Part shown: positions 22,798-32,530 of the stretch, piece by piece
Layout of the letters: each line of letters begins with the position of its first letter
How positions within the stretch are numbered: position 1 is the first letter of the stretch
NCBI GenBank assembly: GCA_037783415.1
Contig: JAZGTN010000117.1
Coordinates: 930,001 to 994,000, forward strand
Direction of reading: 5' to 3'
Origin: Leptasterias polaris
Lineage: Eukaryota > Echinodermata > Asteroidea > Forcipulatida > Asteriidae
Length of the DNA: 64,000 nt
Notes under the pieces: model-generated
Databases searched by the model: none
What the model saw: only the letters and a program-made list of their open reading frames with translations
What the model was told of the DNA's origin: nothing
Made by a program: the position numbers and the translations under genes

Positions 22798-23402
22798 CTA
22801 AGACGCGTCTAAGACATTCGCCCTTCGGGCCGATGTTGCCAGGGTCAAAACCCTTGCGAACTGGTCCAGAACGGTATGCAGCCCGTTGTCAAGACAATGG
22901 AGGGCTGCCACCATCATGTCTGCCGAGACCGCCGAGTCCTCATCACAGGCTAGCGTCAGGTACTCGGATAGAAGGAGCAGGAAAGACGATGTGCACATGC
23001 CAAAGCGTGACGCCGAGTCCATCTTCCTGACCACCTCCTCCATCTTCCCTCGGGCTTTGTCTGCAAAGGGAAGCTTGGAAGAAGCTGTCCCCCTATCGGC
23101 AGCAAGTTTATCTGTCGCCGAATCCGGCAGAACTGGGTTGAAAAATATTTATCGAAGTCCTCCAAGGGGAACCGATAATAAGTCTCCGCCCGCTTGGAGT
23201 AAGCATTCCAAGTGGTCGCCGACATAATGCCATCGATGCACTCACTGCAGACACGATCGAGTGGCATAGCTGGAAACTTAGCTTCGCTCCTCGGGGTCGG
23301 GCCTGTCCTCCGTTTGAATGATTGACGTTCAACGGGAGGGTCCTCAGATTTCTCGGCGGGAAGGCCCAGCACCCGAGTCATGTCCCGCTGGACAAGGCGC
23401 AA
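22798..23402 (-). pseudogene. DIRS gag-like ORF, C-terminal part with frameshift
   Basis: Two overlapping frames carry the C-terminal gag domain: ECIDGIMSATTWNAYSKRAE with FDKYFSTQFCRI in one, and MDSASRFGMCTSSFLLLLSE with ALHCLDNGLHTVLDQFARVL in the other. These motifs are familiar from DIRS gag proteins of aquatic animals. A frameshift near 23,090 separates them. Confidence 0.75.
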
Positions 23403-23770
23403 TTCATTTCAGCAATTGAAAGCTGCTGAATGCTAGTGGCCAACTCGTCCTCTTCCGGGGACGAGTCGCCGGACTCGAGAAGGCCGGAGGCTCCCAGCGA
23501 AGGCGTTTCACCCAACGGCAGAGCTGTGCCCACTCCACGTTGATCAGATGGTGATCCAATCCCGGTGCCCGTGTACCCGAACGTGATTGTCCATCCTGCC
23601 CCGCAATACCCTACGCAAGTTCGTGTGCGGTGGGCGCGGGACGGTGGCTGTGAGGGGAGGCTGGTGCACGGCTAACCGTGCATGGGAGGCCGCCCTGACT
23701 CGAGTGCACCCAGTCGTGACCGGAAGGGTCGGGCTGGATGAACGGGCCCGGTGGGCCAAAACTCTGATCC

Positions 23771-24625
23771 TCACGCCGGCCGGAAATTGAGGCCGCGAGG
23801 GTCTGAAAAGCTGCCATGAAATCCTCTCGGGATACAACTCGCTACCCCGGTGACGCTTGCCCCTGTGGGAGCCAGACGAAGACTCGTCAGAGCTTGACGG
23901 GGAATGTCGAGCGTGACGGCCTTTTTGTTCTTCTGCCTCTTGTGCGAAGAACGGCCCCGGGTTGAATCCGAGGCCCTCTCGGAGGATACCTGGGTGACCG
24001 GGACGCCCGAGCAGCGGGTAAAACCCGAAGACGAGGGCGGGCCCTGCATGCGGGGTATGCCAGGGGACTCCCAGCTACCCGGCTCTACATCACCAATCTT
24101 TCTACCCATCGCAAGCGCCCCACAGCCTATGGCATGGGCGGGTGCCGACCGGTTGAGGCGGCCCTGCAAAAGACCGTCAACGACCGTCGTGGGGGAACCC
24201 ACGAGGCCGGTGAGGGTCGGGAAAGTTGAGCCATGTGGAGGGGGGATGCCCTCCGGCTGCAGCGACCCCGAGGCCGGGTCGAGAGCGGGCACAATGCGCT
24301 CCGGATTTGAGCCACCCCTAGCCCTTCCTCTCTTGGTTATCGCCCCAGCACCAGCTTTCTTTGCCTTGCCGGGGCGTTTAACCTTCGGTTGGGTAGACCC
24401 ACGCACACTGACCGAAGATGGGGAACGGGAAGTCTCCCCTCTTTGGTCGGCGGGTCTGCCAGCCGACGCAGCCGACAGAGGCTGCAGGGGCCGGCTGAAG
24501 GGCTGCGAGCCCGGCGACGGAGTGTCACCGGTGTAGCCCTCCGAGAGCTCGGACTGTCCCGAGGGAACGGATGTACCCCCAGAACTGACAGCCAGAGCCC
24601 TCCTCAACTTCTGTGAATTACTCAT
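23771..24625 (-). pseudogene. DIRS gag-like ORF, N-terminal part
   Basis: The ORF starts with ATG at 24,625 (MSNSQKLRRALAVSSGG). It is a Ser/Pro/Gly/Arg-rich structural protein with a basic stretch (KVKRPGKAKKAGAGAITKRG) and no catalytic motif. It runs out near 23,771 after a shift. The downstream ORFs at 23,402-22,956 and 23,043-22,798 continue the same protein in other frames. Confidence 0.7.
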
Positions 24626-24780
24626 AATTCAAATACTCAATAATCACACAAAAACACTCAACTAAACTACTACTCTTATTTCTTTATTTTCTTTATCTGA
24701 AAATTAAGTCCAGCAATCAGGTAAGGTTTATTTATCGGAAAAAACTGCGGACACAGAAATTAGCGATCTCATCCGTACTG

Positions 24781-25725
24781 TGGCTAAGAAAAAAGAGGAC
24801 GCCTTCGTGGCATGCATGTCGCGGGGCACTGTGGGTAGGACGTTCAATGTGAAACACACCGTTATTTATGCATTCTCCAAGAACGACAACTTGTTCAATG
24901 CTCACTCACTGAACTCGGCATTTGGTCTGTCTAACACACTTAATCATGCACAACACATCGATAGAAAAAGGCGCCAAAACAACGCATCCTGTCAGCGCAC
25001 CTGGATAATCTCTTATCTTGACACAATTTGTAATACATTGTAATACATCAACAAATGCGCGCGATAATTCGTCCAATCACTGTAAAGTTCACACAAAGTT
25101 CAGGCCAGCTGCCTTGGGCTTCCATGATCCGACGGGGCCACTCCAGCGCATCCGGCGGGGCTTTCGTCCTATACACAGAGCGTACAATTTGTGTTCGTTA
25201 CAATAGGATGAATGCCATCACCGTTTCGGTAACATTTGGCACAGCCATGCCAGGATCTTAAAATTTGAAACAAAAACAAGGTGGTTGGTTGGAGAGGATT
25301 AACAATCTGTTTTCACCCTTTATTGCCGGCGTGTTGAATGTAAACCCCTTCTGAACGACTTATCCATTTTCTGTAACCATTTGAGTGCTGCGTCGGATTT
25401 TTTTTTTAAGATTCAGAATACTAATTTTGATGAAAATATTGTGGTGGGAGTGAGGAAGTTCCTTCGAAAAACTCAATTTCACGCTCATGCAATAGTTATG
25501 CAATTTTTGAAGGGATCCACTCCAACATCCCCTGGCTCTATCGAAGTTTACTCTCATGAATAATTCCCTAAACTTAATGCAAAAATGCTTCGGGATATCT
25601 CAATCACTTTTACAGTAAGAAAGTAGTTCAGCCTAAAGGATTGACTTGGCTTCCTTTTTTTCACTTGCCCCTTGCTCTCGACATTCATACCATCGGAGTC
25701 CTTTTATTCTAAGGATTATTTGTTA
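24781..25725. other. Intervening sequence between DIRS and LINE nest
   Basis: There is one 87-codon frame at 24,780-25,043 (starts MAKKKEDAFVACMS in one reading) that I do not recognise; it could be leftover DIRS or host sequence. Nothing else is supported. Confidence 0.3.
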
Positions 25726-25750
25726 GATCAAGACTTTTACCTTTCCTTTG
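25726..25750. repeat. 25-bp target-site duplication, left copy
   Basis: The 25 bases from GATCAAGACTTTTAC to CTTTCCTTTG are repeated exactly at 32,392-32,416. They flank LINE A together with its nested LINE B, as expected for target-primed insertion. Confidence 0.85.
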
Positions 25751-26320
25751 GGGGTGTTAAAGGGCTAGGAATGACTGGGATTACGGGAAGTGTTGAGCCA
25801 CTTCTCATTCACAAAATGTCCCATACGGTCTGCGTCTCAAATAGCCGCTCCTAGTCAAACTCCAACTGCCTGGCTTCTTGTGCCGACCCCTGTTTAAAAC
25901 CGAAGGCAGAGGTGTGAAAGGCGAGTTTCTGGCGCCTCAAAACCAGTTTGCTCCGGGCAGGTGGGGTTCGTCAGCCATGGGAGGCAACTCACCTAGGAGA
26001 TGGTACTCTGATCATAAAACCCGGGTAGGTAGAACTCTATAGTCTAGATCGGCAGTCTACCTAGGAGAAGGAAAACTCTGATCGCAAACCCGGACAGGTA
26101 GAGCCCGTTAGTATGTGTAGGCAGTCTGCCAGGTATCGGGTGTGGTTTGTTTGTCTTTACGGACTGACCGCAGCACTAAGGAGGAATATGGCAACTCCTT
26201 CCATCCGTAGCCTGAGGTCGTGCCTTGAGCAAGTACGAGCAACCTCTTTGCTCCCCTGCCTGGGTTACGGTAGATGGCTCTGCACATCTGGCGGAAGAGA
26301 GAATTGATCTCCAACGGCAA
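25751..26320 (+). mobile_element. LINE A, 5' segment (leader), interrupted by LINE B
   Basis: This segment starts directly after a 25-bp direct repeat and begins GGGGTG. Its first 330 or so bases match the leader of LINE B in inverted orientation (left arm 25,751-26,090; right arm about 29,945-30,301) at roughly 80% by eye, including GGCAGAGGTGTGAA, TTTCTGGCGCC, CTCCGGGCAGGTGG and CACCTAGGAGA. It ends at the AACGGCAA target site of LINE B, and LINE A resumes at 30,302. Confidence 0.7.
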
Positions 26321-29300
26321 TGGCGGATGTAGTAGTAGTTGGCAGACGTCTGTCGCGGACGACAATGTCAAGTTTAGATGTATCCATCAAGGACAACTTT
26401 CTCTCCTCATCTTGTTGTCTGTTTGTTTGTGATCGTGTCTCATCCCATCATACAGCGTAGACCTCCAGCTGGAACGGTTGCTGGCCAACTGAGGCCATGA
26501 CCAGGTGGGGATTTCAAAGTCTACCAAATCCCTCTTCAAGACATCTTTGAAACGTAGTTTGGGACGTCCAACTGGTCGGCCTCCATTTTCGAGGACTCCA
26601 TAGAGTATGGAGCGGGGGATTCGGTGTGATTCCATACGGGTCACATGACCTGCCCAGCGGAGACGGATGAACTTGAGCCTTGATGACAATGGCTGAGATT
26701 TGGTTATCTTGAACAGTTCCTCATTGGGTAGTTTGTCCTTCCAGGTGACTCCCAGAATGGAACGGAGACATCTTGTGTGGAACGCACTCAGTCTGCTTTC
26801 TTGACTTCTGTATGTCGGCCAGGTTTCAGCACCGTAAAGCAGTACACTAAGCACACAGGCATCATAGATGCGGACTTTGGTGCAGATGGAAAGTTGTTTG
26901 TTATTCCATACACGCTTAGAAAGGCGCCCAAATGTAGAAGCAGCCCTTCCAAGCCGAACAGAGATTTCCGGGTCAAGAGTAGCGTTGGAGGTAATTGCAG
27001 AGCCGAGGTATGTGAACTTGTTTACTCGGTCCAGTGTAGTGTCATTGACGGTGAACTGGTGGTTGTCAAATAGCTCAGAGGACAGGGTCACAGTCTTCTT
27101 CAGGCTGATAGTTAACCCAAAGTCGGCACAGGACCGTGAGAACCCATCAAGCAGCTCCTGAAGTTGACTGGGACTGTTTGCACATAGTGCTGCATCATCA
27201 GCATAAAGTAGTTCTCTAGTGACGAAATGTTGCACTCTGGTTTTTGCTTTGAAGCGAGATACATTGAAGAAATTACCGTCATCCCTTGTAAGAAGTGATA
27301 CTCCAGTAGAGGCAGGTAGATTGATGAAGGCCCTCCGAAACATGAAGGAGAAGTATACACCAAACAGCGTCGGAGCCAATACGCACCCCTGCTTGACTCC
27401 TCTATTGATCGGAAATGTGTCAGATAGGTCGCCATCATACTGGACACAACCCTGCATCCCCTCATGAAAGGATCTTATCAGAGATAGTAGAGTTGGTGGG
27501 CAACCTGCCTTCTGAAGGACAACAAATAGAGATTGGCGATCGACAAGATCAAATGCCTTTGTTAGATCCACAAAAGCTAAGTGCAGTGTCTGTTGCTGTT
27601 CACGAGCTTTTTCCTGCAGTTGCCTCACAGAGAATATCATGTCTGTTGTTGATCGACCTGCTCTGAAGCCGCATTGAGCTTCTGGGTAGATCTCCTCCGC
27701 AAGAACTTGTAAGCGGGCAAGAATCAGCCGAGCTAGCAGTTTCCCAGTGACACTCAGGAGAGAGATACCTCTGTAATTATCACAGTCTCCTCGATCTCCT
27801 TTTCGTTTGTACAACGTTGTTATTTTTGCATTCTTGAACTCCTGAGGTACACTTTTGGCAGACCAACAAAGGGAAACAAGGTGGTGTAGTTTCTCAGCTA
27901 AGGGTTCAATGCCAGCTTTCAGAAGTTCCGCAGAAATGGCATCTGTACCAGCAGCCTTACCAAGTGGCATTCGTTTGATGGCAGCCGTCACCTCTTCTAG
28001 ATCAGGTTCTAAATCTAATTCAATCTTTGGTGGTGCATTAGGGAGAGAGGCGATTGTATCGGATGAGACCCGACTCTGCCCTGAGTAGAGTTCACTGTAG
28101 TGCTCAATCCAGCGATTCAATTTGTTGGATTTGTCTTTGATTACGGTACCATCCTTCTGTTTGAGTACTCCACTGGACTGAGTAGTTGGTCCTGTGGCCC
28201 TCTTAATTCCTGCGTACATCCCTCTGGTGTCACCGCGGTCCCTTGCAGTTTGAATATCCAGGCAGATGGAATCCCAGTACTCACGAGCACAGGCGCGAAC
28301 GGCTCTCTGGGCATCGGCTCTTGCAATACGATGGGCAGTGCGAGCCTGTCTGGTTGGTCGAGCTTTCAATCGTAGTAGAGCTTTCCTCTTTTCCTCCAGT
28401 ACAGGTTGGATGATAGGGAGTGAGGCATTGTACCAGTCAGGATTTTGTTTAACTTTTTTGCCATATGTTGCGAGTGCCGATTCATGAATGGTCTTCCTGA
28501 GGGAGCCCCAGTATACATCAGGGTCAGTTGCAGTGGGTAGGCTATCCACAGCAGAGAACAGCGAAACACAGAAGGTCGCATTGAGATGGGGCAGTGTGGT
28601 TTTGTGTATGTTGATTTTGGCTGATTGTTTCTTTTGACGATGGAAAGGCTTAGGCTGCAGTGACATTTTAGAGCAGACAAGGCTATGATCCGTGTCACAG
28701 TCTGCGCTGTGATAAGTGCGGGTGTTTTGAACTTCCTGTTTGTGACTCTGTTTCACTAAGACGAAATCAAGCTGATGCCATGATTTAGATCGTGGGTGAC
28801 ACCAGGTCTGTTTTCGGTGGGGTTTTCCAGGAAACATTGTGTTAGTAATACACAAGTTTTGCCGACAGCAGAGCTCGAGCAGTCGTTGACCATTTTCATT
28901 CATATTACCAACTCCAAACTTGCCTATGCAGTTGGGCCAGCTATTATAGTCGGAGCCCACTCGTGCATTCATGTCACCGAGTAAAACAGTTCGGGTGGTC
29001 TCAGCTGAGGTTCGGAGTAGATCTTCAAGTTGATTGTAGAAAATGTCCTTGTCAGACGCGTCATAGTTCAAAGTCGGAGCGTAAGCAGAGATAACAAGGA
29101 ACTCGCCCAGTCTGGAGTTTAGTCTGAGTGAAGATAGTCTCTCATTGGCAGCCGTTGGGGTCTGGATGCTGCCGATGTGACAGTTTCTGACAGCAAAACC
29201 AGTACCACGGGTCCGTGGCTCTCCAGCTGGTTTCCCAAACCAGAAAAAGGTGTAATTCTCTTCCTTGATGGTTCCAGTGTCTGAGAGCCTTGTCTCTTGT

Positions 29301-30301
29301 AGGGCAGCGATGTCAACATTACGCTTTAGAAGTTCCATGTCAATGGTAGCAGTTTTTCTTGGTTCAAAATTAACATTATCTAAATCAAGGTCGGGGGACA
29401 TTCCTGTGGTCATAGTCCGTACATTCCAAGTCGCGAAGATAAACTTTGTAGTTGCAGGTTGTTGAGGCACACTTGATTCCCAGGTACACCTATACTGGGA
29501 GTGTGTTGGTGTGAGTAGCACCTTATTGACCAGGGGCTGCCTGGCTTAAAGCGGGCGGTAGCTTACTATGACGTTAAATAACATCTCCCACTGTCGACTA
29601 CAATCCCTGGCACTGAGCCCCGTAAACACCATGGGCCTATGCTTATAACCGGTAACTATCATAGTCCGGTTTGGTTCGCAGGTTAGACCTGCCCGCAGTG
29701 CACCTCTGCGGTTGATGGGTTTAGACTGTCTGGTGGTCTGATGGATGGTCTAAGCCAGGACTGTTAAATCACCTTGGATGGTCCTATCATTGATCAAGGG
29801 CTTCTCTCGTCCAGAAACTGCCTGAGTCAGAGGAAGGGCGATGCCAATACGTCTGAGGTAGATCCTGGATGCAGGGGCTGCCATAGGAGTCAGCAGTGCT
29901 GGGCTCAGATGCCTAGTGGGACCCCAGCTCCATTTGACCCAGTAGGGGGTTTGAAATCAGAGTTTTCCTTCTCCTAGGTAGGCTGCCAACCAAGGCTGCG
30001 AGCCCCACCAACCCGAGTTTGAAATCAGAGTTTCTGTCTCCTAGGTGAACTACCTTCCATGGTTAACGAGCTCCACCTGCCCGGAGCAATCTGGATTTAA
30101 GGCGCCAGAAACCCGCCTTCACACCTCTGCCCTCAGTTCAAAACAGGGATCGGCACGTGAAGCCGGGCAGTAGGAGTTTGAATTAGGAGAGGCTTTTGGA
30201 GACGCTGATCATATTGGACATTTCATGGATGAGGAGTTGCTCAATTCCACCTCACCGCCCCGATCATCCTAAGACCTTTAATCCATAAGACTATCCACCC
30301 C
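26321..30301 (-). mobile_element. LINE B: near-complete APE-type non-LTR retrotransposon
   Basis: The element reads on the minus strand. Its 5' end is at 30,301 (GGGGTGGATAG) and its 3' end near 26,321 has a short ACT-rich tail. It has a leader of about 780 bp, one long ORF and a 3' UTR of only about 65 bp. The sequence AACGGCAA follows it at 30,302-30,309 and precedes it at 26,313-26,320; I read this as an 8-bp target duplication made when B inserted into LINE A. The short 3' UTR with short tandem tail and the endonuclease-RT ORF without RNase H suggest an RTE-like clade, but I cannot fix the clade by eye. Confidence 0.8.
26387..29521 (-). CDS. Endonuclease-reverse transcriptase of LINE B
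   Basis: The ORF is open for over 1,040 codons. N-terminal AP-like endonuclease: FIFATWNVRT, LQETRLSDTG, ISAYAPT, LLGDMNARVG, DFVLV and DTDHSLV carry the expected catalytic Asn, Glu, Tyr, Asp/Asn and His residues. A basic linker follows, then the RT: YKRKGDRGDCDNYRGISLLS, CGFRAGRSTTD, FVDLTKAFDLVDR, GVKQGCVLAPTLF, the catalytic YADD in LLYADDAALC, and FTYLGSAI. The C-terminus carries RLRWAGHVTRMESHRIP and GRPKLRFKDVLKRDL, common in RTE-like elements. No frameshift or stop is seen, so the copy looks young. The first codon of the stated range is GTG, the nearest in-frame stop lies upstream in the leader, and the first ATG falls after the WNVRT motif, so the natural start is unresolved. It is unrelated to MED13. 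Confidence 0.93.
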   Translation of the reverse strand: MLLTPTHSQYRCTWESSVPQQPATTKFIFATWNVRTMTTGMSPDLDLDNVNFEPRKTATIDMELLKRNVDIAALQETRLSDTGTIKEENYTFFWFGKPAGEPRTRGTGFAVRNCHIGSIQTPTAANERLSSLRLNSRLGEFLVISAYAPTLNYDASDKDIFYNQLEDLLRTSAETTRTVLLGDMNARVGSDYNSWPNCIGKFGVGNMNENGQRLLELCCRQNLCITNTMFPGKPHRKQTWCHPRSKSWHQLDFVLVKQSHKQEVQNTRTYHSADCDTDHSLVCSKMSLQPKPFHRQKKQSAKINIHKTTLPHLNATFCVSLFSAVDSLPTATDPDVYWGSLRKTIHESALATYGKKVKQNPDWYNASLPIIQPVLEEKRKALLRLKARPTRQARTAHRIARADAQRAVRACAREYWDSICLDIQTARDRGDTRGMYAGIKRATGPTTQSSGVLKQKDGTVIKDKSNKLNRWIEHYSELYSGQSRVSSDTIASLPNAPPKIELDLEPDLEEVTAAIKRMPLGKAAGTDAISAELLKAGIEPLAEKLHHLVSLCWSAKSVPQEFKNAKITTLYKRKGDRGDCDNYRGISLLSVTGKLLARLILARLQVLAEEIYPEAQCGFRAGRSTTDMIFSVRQLQEKAREQQQTLHLAFVDLTKAFDLVDRQSLFVVLQKAGCPPTLLSLIRSFHEGMQGCVQYDGDLSDTFPINRGVKQGCVLAPTLFGVYFSFMFRRAFINLPASTGVSLLTRDDGNFFNVSRFKAKTRVQHFVTRELLYADDAALCANSPSQLQELLDGFSRSCADFGLTISLKKTVTLSSELFDNHQFTVNDTTLDRVNKFTYLGSAITSNATLDPEISVRLGRAASTFGRLSKRVWNNKQLSICTKVRIYDACVLSVLLYGAETWPTYRSQESRLSAFHTRCLRSILGVTWKDKLPNEELFKITKSQPLSSRLKFIRLRWAGHVTRMESHRIPRSILYGVLENGGRPVGRPKLRFKDVLKRDLVDFEIPTWSWPQLASNRSSWRSTLYDGMRHDHKQTDNKMRRESCP

Positions 30302-32391
30302 AACGGCAAGCAGAGAGACGGAGAGGCTTGGCGGACCCCCGTCTTAACTAGCTAATGAAAGACAACAATGATGGCACAACTAAACAACACAAATACTATA
30401 CGGCTGCCAGCTCCGGGAGTGAGCAGGAGCACAGCTGCGGGGCCCGGTACACGTCCTAACAGGCATTATGACGCCGCTCCCTCAAACCCTTCTGGGAGGG
30501 GAGAGGCTGACGCGGACAACAAACAGGAGAAACACAAGCAGCAGATCGACTTCATTCTCGTGCGGAAGAAGTGGCGGAACAGCATCAGAAATGCCCAGGC
30601 TTTCAACTCCTTCGCTAGCGTGGGGTCAGACCACCGTGTAGTCTCAGCCAAGGTGAGTCTCAGCCAAGGTGAGACTCAGTCTGCGAGTACCCAAGAAGCA
30701 GGTGAGGAGAAAGGTCAAGTACGTGTGGGGGGCCTTGGAGTGCGACCAAGTATTGCAAGAGAAATATGCAGTGGAAGTGAGAAACAGATTTGAATCTCTG
30801 GAAGCGGATGAGGATGCAACTGATAGGTACGAGCGTTTCATCAAAGCTCATGAAGGGGCTGCTCAAGCAGTACTAACTCCTACACCCAAACAGAAGAAGG
30901 ACAAGTACTACTCAAATGACCCTAGAGTCCTTCAGGCCAGGCAAGAAATGGAGGCAGCATATGTCAACTTCGCTGCTGAGGGAAAAAGAACAGCTCAACA
31001 AGGTCTATGATGAGGTGATGACTGAAGATCTAGCAAAGAAAATCAAGAACACCGGAGACAGCCTTGGTAACAACCAAAGCTCCAAAGGCTGGGCCCTTGT
31101 CAAAGAAGTTACTGGGAACGGTTCCTCTTTTCAACCAAACCAGATCGCTGGAGAAACTGTGGAAGATCGAATCAACTCGTGGTACAAACACTTCAAAAAC
31201 CTCCTCGGTAGCCCCCCAGTAGTGGAGAAAGAGGATAGGAAACTCAACCTGTCTTCCAGGACTTGCTGATCAACGATGGACCATTCACCATCAAAGAGTA
31301 CCAATCTGCAAAAAGCTCTCTCAAACCGTGGAAAAGTTGCGGGGAAGATGGGATAGTGCCTGAGGTGCTGAAATGGGTGCCCATAGATGCCCGAGGTGCT
31401 GAAATGGGTGCCCATAGACGACTTGGTGCTAAACATCTCCAACATGGCCTTCATAGACCGAGAGTTACCAAGGCATTGGACAGTGCTCAACATAATTCCT
31501 ATATCCCTAAGAGAGGCGATCTTACAAAGGTTGATAATTATAGAGGAATCAGCCTCAGCTCTGTGGTTGCCAAGGTCTACAACCGGATGATTCTGAATAG
31601 AATCCGCCCAGTTCTCGATCCTCTGCTGCGCAAAAACCAGAACGGCTTCAGAGAGAAGAGGTCCACTGTCTCACAGATATTGGCTCTGAGAATGATCATC
31701 GAAGGGGTTAATAGGAAGCATCTCCCAGCTGTGATGACCTTTATCGACTTCACGAAGGCGTTCGACTCAATCCACCGAGGGAAGGACATCCGAGTAAGGA
31801 AAGCACAGGCTTGGAAAGCATGCCAAAACCTCAAGAAGATCTGGAGGTCTATGATGCCGGACAAACTCAAACGAGCTCTATTCTGTGCATCCGTGGAGTC
31901 CATCCTACTCTATGGCTCAAGAGGCTCGACTTGATGGCTGTTACACTCGCATGCTGAGGATGGCTCTAGACGTGAGTTGGAGAGACAAAGTCAGCAAAGG
32001 GGTGCTCTATGGCAACCTGCCAAAGATCTCTACAACTATCAGGCTTAGGCGTCTGCGATTGGCTGGACACTGCGTTTGACATCCAGATATAGCTGCAAGC
32101 CAACTCATTCTCTGGGAACCCACACAAGTGTGGGCAGACACTTCCCTACGTGGACCAGTTGCGTCGTGATACTGAGCTAACCTCTGCAGCTGAGATCAGG
32201 ACAGCTATGGGAGATCGTGATGTGTGGCGTGCTTTTGTTGCAGTCCGACGAGAGTCGACCTGATTGATTTCCTTTGTCCTCCTCCGTTACCCATTGAATT
32301 GCATGAATGGGGGAAGGCGTAATCGAGATACCAAGCTACTCTGCAAGGGAGTGGCTAGTAGAAGGCTAATGAACGTTTGGTGGGCAGCTCG
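30302..32391 (+). mobile_element. LINE A, coding remainder and 3' end (degenerate)
   Basis: Several frames must be joined. Around 30,370-30,680 lies the end of an endonuclease domain (QQIDFILVRKKWRNSIRNAQ, VGSDHRVVSAKVSL); 30,680-31,260 is a linker; 31,263-31,790 is RT (SLKPWKSCGEDGIVPEVLKW, RGDLTKVDNYRGISL, RKNQNGFREKRSTVSQILAL, MTFIDFTKAFDSIHRG). It then jumps near 31,780 to C-terminal sequence (ESILLYGS, ARLDGCYTRMLRMALDVSWR, RRLRLAGH). The segment with the catalytic YADD motif is missing, so the copy is dead. Tandem duplications add frameshifts: 16 bp near 30,641-30,675 and about 35 bp near 31,357-31,425. The coding sequence is unlike LINE B, so this is a different family. Confidence 0.85.
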
Positions 32392-32416
32392 GATCAAGAC
32401 TTTTACCTTTCCTTTG
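32392..32416. repeat. 25-bp target-site duplication, right copy
   Basis: This is an exact copy of 25,726-25,750. It follows the 3' end of LINE A (TGGGCAGCTCG) and runs straight into older LINE 3' sequence. Confidence 0.85.
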
Positions 32417-32530
32417 TCCTCCTCTGTTACCCATTGAATTGTATGAATGGGGGAAGGCATAATCGAGATACCACCAGGCTACTCTGCAAGGGAGTTGCTA
32501 GTAAGCTAATGAATGTTTGATGGGCTAGTG
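32402..32530 (+). mobile_element. Older LINE A-type 3' end used as insertion target
   Basis: From TTTCCTTTGTCCTCCTC at 32,408 to about 32,524 the sequence repeats the LINE A 3' UTR (32,268-32,384) with scattered differences. It reads as a 5'-truncated older copy into which LINE A inserted. An A-rich run follows near 32,541. Confidence 0.75.

Larger units (their letters stand above)
21103..24780 (-). mobile_element. DIRS-type YR retrotransposon, 3' truncated
   Basis: A GC-rich block (clearly above the AT-rich surroundings) encodes, on the minus strand, gag (24,625 to about 22,800), RT (22,601-22,190) and RNase H (22,102-21,106). The tyrosine recombinase/methylase end and right terminal repeats that DIRS elements need are absent because the element stops at the LINE C junction near 21,103. 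The left boundary beyond the gag start is not clear; I used 24,780 as a guess. Frameshifts and an RT deletion show it is dead. Confidence 0.85.

Noticed and set aside
21741..24536. Plus-strand ORFs of up to 210 codons opposite the DIRS element
   Set aside because: They are antisense shadows in GC-rich sequence; the minus strand carries the recognisable gag, RT and RNase H motifs.
26777..29465. Plus-strand ORFs of 60-100 codons inside LINE B
   Set aside because: They are antisense shadows of an intact endonuclease-RT frame.
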